Origin: a virus
Strand: one strand, 5' to 3'
DNA length: 36,779 bases
Virus record (IMG/VR): IMGVR_UViG_3300007276_000125
Span: 1-36,779 of that record
In this document: in pieces, positions 32,124 through 36,779 of the stretch
How the letters are laid out: the number at the start of each line of letters is the position of its first letter
How positions within the stretch are numbered: the first letter of the stretch is position 1
The notes under the pieces: model-generated
Database searches by the model: none
What the model was told of the DNA's origin: nothing
What the model saw: the letters and a program-made list of their open reading frames with translations, nothing else
Program-made: the position numbers and the translations under genes

Positions 32124-32162
32124 AAGCTGGCGGCAGTACCCTCTTCAGCTGACCGCCGGCTT
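32124..32162 (+). terminator. Strong hairpin after SSB (terminator or processing site)
   Basis: AAGCTGGCGG (32124-32133) pairs with CCGCCGGCTT (32153-32162) in a 10-bp stem with one G-U and a 19-base loop. Only TT follows, so it is not a classic rho-independent terminator. It may mark a processing site or protect the 3' end of the SSB mRNA, with the next gene 38 bases downstream. Confidence 0.5.
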
Positions 32163-32200
32163 CAACCATAACTGTAACATTAAAGGTAAGGTAACATAAC

Positions 32201-32614
32201 ATGAACACTATTGACTTATTACTAGCACAAAACAAGAACTTCAAATTCATTGGCGTTAACTTCACAACCTTCTACAGTGACAGCACAAAACCATTAAAAG
32301 CAGGTAAGACTTACTACTACAAAACAACTGAAGACTTTGAAATTGGTGACGACGCTGTTGTTGATGTTCATGGCGAGCTAAAGATTGTTCGCATCACTGA
32401 ACTAGACTGTATGCTCGATATAAACACCAACATCAAATACAAGTGGATTGTGTCTAAAGTAGACAAAACTGAGTATGAGCGTTGTCAAGAAGTAGAAAAA
32501 GAACTAACCTGTCAAATTAATACAATTCGAGTTAACCAGTTGCGTAAAGAGTGCCTTAAAGAAATTAAAGAAGAGCTCGGCTCAGCAGAAGTTAAGAAGT
32601 TGGTGAAACTATAA
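32201..32614 (+). CDS. Hypothetical protein
   Basis: This 137-residue protein begins NTIDLLLAQNKNFKFIGVNF and has a YYYKTTEDFEIGDDAVVDVH segment followed by KYKWIVSKVDKTEYERCQEV. A beta-barrel-like N-terminal half and a charged helical C-terminal half are suggested. The pattern FxGVNF...YYYKT...GDxVVV I associate with hypothetical proteins near replication genes of other phages, but no function is known. AAGGTAAGG is the ribosome site. It overlaps the polymerase start by 1 base (TAATG). Confidence 0.6.
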   Translation: MNTIDLLLAQNKNFKFIGVNFTTFYSDSTKPLKAGKTYYYKTTEDFEIGDDAVVDVHGELKIVRITELDCMLDINTNIKYKWIVSKVDKTEYERCQEVEKELTCQINTIRVNQLRKECLKEIKEELGSAEVKKLVKL

Positions 32615-34269
32615 TGAACACACCATTTAAGATTGTCAAATTGGATGAGCTAAACTTAAGCCAGTTTGCGCCGGTCTTCTTTGATACTGAGACACTAGGC
32701 TTTTACGGCAAAGTCAGATTAGCTCAGTTCTTCCAAGCCGGCGATGAATATGTACAAGTAGTAGAATGGCCTGATGAACTCCGACTTGGTCTATTGATGA
32801 ATAACTATCACAATGTAATGCATAACGCTCATTATGACATAACGACTATTCAGCAACAAACAGAGACACGTTGGACTCCTAAGAGTGTATATGATGATAC
32901 ATTTTTATTAGCTCGGCTTTCGTTCCCTCAAAAAGAAAAGTTTAGCTTAGATGATGTTATGGGTTATGTACTAGGCTATGACCCTTACAAAGCACAAAAG
33001 TTAGACAAGAAGAAGCTGCAGAAGTCTGACTGGTCTAAAGCTATACTATCACATGACCAGTTCGCTTATGCTGCTACTGACGTTTATTACATGCCTCAAG
33101 TATGGGATGCTGTTAAGCACTATTTAGAAGACCAGTCGTATAAACTGGATATGCTAACAATGAAGTACTGTTTAGACTTTCAGTGGAATGGCATGCCTAT
33201 AGACCACGACCGTATTGAGACACACTTTATTGAAAACAATGCACGCATAGCAGAAATAAACCTTCCTATCAATTGTAACTCTTGGCAACAAGTAAGACCT
33301 TATATTGAGTCTGAGAACTCTGACGCGCTTGGTTTAGCTACGTTAACTCACTTCGGTAGTCAGAAAGCTAAGGATGTTAATGAGACACGTAAACTAATAA
33401 AGCAAAACAGCTTTCTTAAGAAATACGACAACATGTATGAGTTAATTGGTAAGTTCTTACCTTCAGCTCGCTCTGGTCGGCTAACTTCTAAAGATGAAAA
33501 CAAACAGCAGATACCTCGTAAGCTTAAAGATTGCTTTGGCGGTACAATGATGGTATACGCTGATTATGCTCAACTAGAACTACGAACTATTGCTGCTATA
33601 ACTAACTGTGAGCTAATGGTACAAAAGTTTAAAGAAGGTATTGATGTCCATAGCTTTACAGCAGAAATGATATTCGGCAAAGACTTTACTAAAGATCATC
33701 GTCAGCTTACTAAGACAGCAAACTTCAACTTCTTGTACGGCGGTGGTGTATCTGTGTTCTGTAGCATATTACTGTTACAAGCAGCTACCTGGATGGAAGA
33801 ACGTGAAGGGTACTCACTGCGTAAGAAATGGCGTACGCTATGGAGAGAGATATACACCTGGCAACAGAAAGGCATCTCTGCTTGGAAGAAAGGCAAGATA
33901 TGGTCAACACCAATGGGACGCAAGTACAAAGGTAAGATGATGACTGACCAACTTAATATACAGAATCAAGGTGCAGGTGCTGAAGTAGCTAAGCTTGCGT
34001 TACACTACATGTATCCTAAGGTTAGCTGTATCCCTGGTGTTAAACTAGTTAACTTCATTCATGATAGTTGGATATTCACTATTGAGGATAACGATATTGA
34101 GAAAGGTAAAAAGGTAGCTAAGATACTCGCTGATGCAATGCAAGAAGCATGGGTTGAGATGTCAACACTATTTGCAGTAACAGACCTCCCTATGCCAGTG
34201 AACGTCCGTATTGGTATGAATTGGGGAGACATTGAGAATGATGACTTTATGTGGGAGTTGAACCAATAA
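32614..34269 (+). CDS. DNA polymerase I-like (family A) with 3'-5' exonuclease
   Basis: The N-terminal third is a DEDD exonuclease: FFDTETLGFYG at about 22-32 (Asp/Glu of motif I), NVMHNAHYDI near 66-75 (motif II) and YAATDVYYM near 152-160 (motif III, Tyr type). The polymerase part has motif A VYADYAQLELRTIA at about 313-326, motif B RQLTKTANFNFLYGG near 362-376 and motif C NFIHDSW near 479-485. No 5'-3' exonuclease domain is present. At 551 aa it is short for the family but all motifs are intact. It is the replicative polymerase. Confidence 0.88.
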   Translation: MNTPFKIVKLDELNLSQFAPVFFDTETLGFYGKVRLAQFFQAGDEYVQVVEWPDELRLGLLMNNYHNVMHNAHYDITTIQQQTETRWTPKSVYDDTFLLARLSFPQKEKFSLDDVMGYVLGYDPYKAQKLDKKKLQKSDWSKAILSHDQFAYAATDVYYMPQVWDAVKHYLEDQSYKLDMLTMKYCLDFQWNGMPIDHDRIETHFIENNARIAEINLPINCNSWQQVRPYIESENSDALGLATLTHFGSQKAKDVNETRKLIKQNSFLKKYDNMYELIGKFLPSARSGRLTSKDENKQQIPRKLKDCFGGTMMVYADYAQLELRTIAAITNCELMVQKFKEGIDVHSFTAEMIFGKDFTKDHRQLTKTANFNFLYGGGVSVFCSILLLQAATWMEEREGYSLRKKWRTLWREIYTWQQKGISAWKKGKIWSTPMGRKYKGKMMTDQLNIQNQGAGAEVAKLALHYMYPKVSCIPGVKLVNFIHDSWIFTIEDNDIEKGKKVAKILADAMQEAWVEMSTLFAVTDLPMPVNVRIGMNWGDIENDDFMWELNQ

Positions 34270-35069
34270 TGCAGCAATTTGAACGTGACTATGCTTCGCT
34301 AGTGACAGAGATAACTTGTCTAGGTGAAGAGCGTCATACACGGAATGGTACTACAAGCGCAGTCTTTGGGCGAACGTTGACAGTGAACATGATGGATGGC
34401 ACTTTTCCATTGCTACAAGGTCGTAAGATGTTCTACAAAGGTGTACTTGGTGAGTTTGCAGCAATGGTTAGACAGCCAAAGCACATTAGAGACTTTGAAC
34501 AGTGGGGTTGCAACTACTGGAAGAACTGGGCAAAAGAAGATGATAGTATTGATGTAGACTACGGCAACGCGTGGTTCGCTGACGGGCAAATGGACAGGCT
34601 TAGAGATAAGCTAAAGAATGACCCTTATGACCGTCGCATGCTTATCAACGGCTGGCGTCCTGAACGATTGAACGACCTGGATTTACCTTGTTGTCACTAT
34701 AGCTATCAGTTTTATGTTCGACACGGTAAGTATTTAGACATTATCTGGAACCAACGGTCTGTCGATATGATGATAGGCTTACCTGCTGATATTATATTAG
34801 CGGCTACTTGGTTAGTCACATTAGCTAATGAAGTTGGACTGAACCCTGGCATTGTAACAATGAACTTAGGAGACTGCCATATTTATGAAGAGCACGTTGA
34901 ACAAGCTAAAGATTACTTAAACGCAGTAGACAAAGGACTAGACTTAAAGCCCACGTATTTTGAGTTGCTAATCGACAAAGGTCATGACATGACTCATATG
35001 ACACCAGATTGGTTTTGCTTCAAGAATTACGTACACCTTAAACCCATAACATTTGAACTAAAGGCATAA
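34269..35069 (+). CDS. Thymidylate synthase-family enzyme, Asp variant (possible dCMP hydroxymethylase or methylase)
   Basis: The fold is that of ThyA: RNGTTSAVFG with the phosphate-binding Arg, VDYGNAW, YDRRMLINGWRPE, LPCCHYSYQFYV with catalytic Cys142, NQRSVDMMIGLP, and GDCHIYEEH. The usual GLPFNI loop reads GLPADI, so Asp174 takes the place of the Asn (Asn177 in E. coli) that selects dUMP. In T4 dCMP hydroxymethylase the same position is Asp. The enzyme may thus act on dCMP, making a modified cytosine nucleotide. It could still be a divergent thymidylate synthase. The start chosen is ATG 34269, overlapping the polymerase stop. The neighbours are an NTP pyrophosphatase and dCMP deaminase. 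Confidence 0.75.
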   Translation: MQQFERDYASLVTEITCLGEERHTRNGTTSAVFGRTLTVNMMDGTFPLLQGRKMFYKGVLGEFAAMVRQPKHIRDFEQWGCNYWKNWAKEDDSIDVDYGNAWFADGQMDRLRDKLKNDPYDRRMLINGWRPERLNDLDLPCCHYSYQFYVRHGKYLDIIWNQRSVDMMIGLPADIILAATWLVTLANEVGLNPGIVTMNLGDCHIYEEHVEQAKDYLNAVDKGLDLKPTYFELLIDKGHDMTHMTPDWFCFKNYVHLKPITFELKA

Positions 35070-35072
35070 CTA

Positions 35073-35639
35073 ATGCAAGATATATACAATAGAGTAGCTA
35101 AGTGGAATTCATTACGCTACGAACAAGAATATGACGCACAACTAACTCATACACTACTTGTTGAAGAGTACTCTGAGTGGATACAAGCGCCTGACCAAGT
35201 TAACGACATTAAAGAGTTAGCTGATATAGTTTATGTTGCGCTAGGTGCATTGTGGAAGTTAGATGTGAACGACGAAGAAGCACAAGCAAGTGCAGCACTA
35301 TTCTTAGAAGGCTTACTAAATCAGTCTGAATTGATGCCAGGATTCTTCGTAGGTGCTTTGTTAGACCAGAATGCAGTTGTCTATGCTGAAGACCAAGTGA
35401 AGCTCATGCACAACATAATTGGCTGCGCATTAGCTCAAATGCAATGCATCGGTTTAGGACAGCATCATTGTGTGGCTGTATTGAATGCTGTTTGTGATAG
35501 CAATGATACAAAGACAGTCAAGAAGACTGCTAGTGACGTGAAAGCTAATGATAAAGACAAAGGTCATTACTACCGTCCAGCAGAACCTAAAATCCGCCTA
35601 ATCATGGAGACAGCAAAATGTCTATCGAAAACACACTAG
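35073..35639 (+). CDS. All-alpha NTP pyrophosphatase (MazG/dCTPase-like)
   Basis: Residues 30-55 (VEEYSEWIQA and IKELADIVYVALG) give the Glu-x-x-Glu (32, 35) and Glu-x-x-Asp (48, 51) metal-binding pairs of the MazG/HisE/dUTPase superfamily. The protein is helical, 188 aa, with an added C-terminal part (KTVKKTASDVKANDKDKGHY, then YRPAEPKIRLIME) typical of phage members. Such enzymes hydrolyse a dNTP to dNMP and PPi. T4 gp56, which destroys dCTP and dUTP, has this fold. The substrate here is unknown. Its end overlaps the DUF6378-like gene. Confidence 0.7.
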   Translation: MQDIYNRVAKWNSLRYEQEYDAQLTHTLLVEEYSEWIQAPDQVNDIKELADIVYVALGALWKLDVNDEEAQASAALFLEGLLNQSELMPGFFVGALLDQNAVVYAEDQVKLMHNIIGCALAQMQCIGLGQHHCVAVLNAVCDSNDTKTVKKTASDVKANDKDKGHYYRPAEPKIRLIMETAKCLSKTH

Positions 35640-35962
35640 AAGAAAGAAGTCGTTACGGCGAATTTAGTGAGCACGCTAAACTATGTCAAGCACTGAAAAA
35701 TATGGCAAATAATCATAGACTAGCAGTGGGGTTATTTCCGCTTTTAGACTTTCAACAAGAGGGCATTGATATGATTTTCCATAAGATTGCTCGCATAATG
35801 AATGGAGACTCTATGTACATTGACAATTGGCATGACCTTCAAGGTTATGCTAAACTTGTTGAAGATTTGCTTATAAAAGGACAAGGACAAGGCGCAGCCC
35901 AACGTTTGTCAGACATAGAGGCGCCTGTGCCACCTATGCCACCTATGAGGACTTCGAAATGA
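35618..35962 (+). CDS. DUF6378-like phage protein
   Basis: Residues 1-25 (EERSRYGEFSEHAKLCQAL) and the segment MIFHKIARIMNGDSMYIDNW followed by HDLQGYAKLVEDLL at about 50-86 match the DUF6378 pattern, a helical family often found next to dCMP deaminase in phages. His, Asp and Glu residues in these helices could bind metal. The last 25 residues are Pro-rich. GGAG at suitable distance supports the ATG, although it lies inside the end of the pyrophosphatase gene. Function unknown. Confidence 0.65.
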   Translation: MSIENTLEERSRYGEFSEHAKLCQALKNMANNHRLAVGLFPLLDFQQEGIDMIFHKIARIMNGDSMYIDNWHDLQGYAKLVEDLLIKGQGQGAAQRLSDIEAPVPPMPPMRTSK

Positions 35963-36522
35963 GTACCATGAATAAGTGGGACTTACGGTTTATTGAGCTT
36001 GCACGCACTGTAGGTAGTTGGAGTAAAGACCCTAAGCGTAAGGTCGGCTGTGTCTTAGTTTATCCTGGGATGCACAAGTTTAGCTTAGGCTACAACGGCA
36101 TACCTAGAGGCATTGAAGACAGCGCCAGTCGTGTGAACGACCAAGCTGTTAAAAATGCTATGACTGTGCACGCTGAGCTAAATGCGATTCTTAACGCTAG
36201 AGCAGATGTGACAGACTGTGCGGCTTACATTACTTCTTCACCTTGTTTAGATTGCTGTAAAGCAATGATACAAGCAGGCATTGGCTTTGTGACTTGTCCT
36301 TCGCCAGACAAGACATCTACTTGGCATGAGTCGCAGCAATTTGGACTAAACTTACTACACGAAGCAGGTGTTAACGTAGTTCACTATGATGAAGACTTCA
36401 CGCCTGAACCTGAGACTACCTCTAACGATTGTTGTTACGATGTAAGCAATCACAGGTGGAATGACGAGACTGCATCTATGTGGTGCGCTAAGTGTAAAAG
36501 CGATACAAGGATACCGTTCTAA
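35959..36522 (+). CDS. dCMP deaminase
   Basis: The zinc-dependent cytidine deaminase motif is complete: TVHAELNAILNA near residues 69-80 (His and catalytic Glu) and SSPCLDCCKAMIQAGI near 93-108 (two zinc-binding Cys). The start has WDLRFIELARTVGSWSKDP and the usual GYNGIPRGIED. It converts dCMP to dUMP, feeding dTTP synthesis and changing the dCTP/dTTP balance. The last 45 residues add CC at about 154-155 and WCAKC, which may form a second zinc site, an unusual extension of unknown effect. Confidence 0.87.
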   Translation: MSTMNKWDLRFIELARTVGSWSKDPKRKVGCVLVYPGMHKFSLGYNGIPRGIEDSASRVNDQAVKNAMTVHAELNAILNARADVTDCAAYITSSPCLDCCKAMIQAGIGFVTCPSPDKTSTWHESQQFGLNLLHEAGVNVVHYDEDFTPEPETTSNDCCYDVSNHRWNDETASMWCAKCKSDTRIPF

Positions 36523-36779
36523 TGACTATTAAGATAAACAACACAGATATACGTATACGGCCATCTGCTATAGATGGATTCTTTGGGTGTGCTTACCAGT
36601 GGGGACTAACGTTCCTTGAGGGTCGACAGTCACGGTCTAACAGTCGTGCGGCCATCGGTACAGCAATACACTCAGCTGCTGAAGTCTGTTGGACTGATGC
36701 TATCAAGAAGGGTGAGAAGGACGCCAATCTAAGCGAGATGACTGACGCTGCTATGGAGTCGTTCAAAGCAGAGCAAGAA
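36522..36779 (+). CDS. RecB/Cas4-like PD-(D/E)XK exonuclease, N-terminal part (cut by window edge)
   Basis: The frame starts at ATG 36522, which overlaps the deaminase stop (TAATG), and stays open to the right edge, 86 residues. It reads RPSAIDGFFGCAYQWGLTFL at about 13-32 and AAIGTAIHSAAEVCW at about 43-57. The GxxxHxxxE pattern is motif I of RecB-type nucleases, and the FxxCxYxW start is usual for this group. The catalytic Asp, Glu and Lys would lie beyond the edge. Phage members act in replication or recombination. Confidence 0.72.
   Translation, partial: MTIKINNTDIRIRPSAIDGFFGCAYQWGLTFLEGRQSRSNSRAAIGTAIHSAAEVCWTDAIKKGEKDANLSEMTDAAMESFKAEQE

Noticed and set aside
34251-34268. GTG start for the synthase gene six codons before the chosen ATG
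   Set aside because: The family start and the TAATG overlap with the polymerase stop favour 34269.

Overview
The window is part of the genome of a tailed phage with a short-tailed (podovirus-like) virion. It has a P22-type portal, an adaptor protein, a tail hub/nozzle protein, internal virion proteins, and no tail tube, sheath or tape-measure gene. No integrase, CRISPR array, rRNA or tRNA was seen, and no phage RNA polymerase gene lies in this piece. The host is not identifiable. Sigma-70-like promoters and a good match to a Fur box suggest a Gram-negative, probably gammaproteobacterial, host (inference).

Layout. Positions 1-19324 are read leftward and hold the virion genes. In transcription order they are scaffold, major capsid protein, a small head protein, adaptor, tail spike, a coiled-coil membrane protein, tail hub, a small tail protein, a cupin-fold protein, two internal virion proteins, portal, a lectin-like structural protein, a 1341-residue polyvalent internal protein, and a second tail fibre cut by the left edge. 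Positions 19325-19434 form a divergent control region. Positions 19435-22011 are read rightward and hold a small ribbon-helix-helix-like protein, both terminase subunits and a Gp49-like protein. Positions 22012-25457 are an accessory and control zone with two AT-rich non-coding stretches of about 600 bp, hairpins, a Fur-box-like site, two paralogous genes of unknown function and an alanine-rich repeat gene broken at a run of five G. Positions 25458-36779 hold a five-HTH protein, primase-helicase, micro-genes including a lipoprotein, a Dda/RecD-like helicase, a ssDNA-binding protein, family A DNA polymerase, a thymidylate-synthase-family enzyme, an all-alpha NTP pyrophosphatase, a DUF6378-like protein, dCMP deaminase, and the start of a RecB-like nuclease cut by the right edge.

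How it works together. The rightward right-hand block makes a replisome (prim-pol/SF3 helicase, PolA, SSB, SF1 helicase) and nucleotide-pool enzymes. The synthase carries Asp where thymidylate synthases have Asn, and it sits with a dCTPase-type fold and dCMP deaminase. This raises the possibility of cytosine modification. Promoters of one style, TTTACA/TGTACA with a 17-18 bp spacer and TATAAT-like -10, precede the terminase block, both paralogs, SSB and the capsid gene, so these genes probably use host RNA polymerase.

The most interesting items are: the in-frame acidic tail of SSB lying behind a TAG and a TGA; the G-tract frameshift in the alanine-rich repeat gene; the Asp-type synthase cluster; the Fur-box-like site; the paralog pair with structured leaders; and the protein built of five HTH units.
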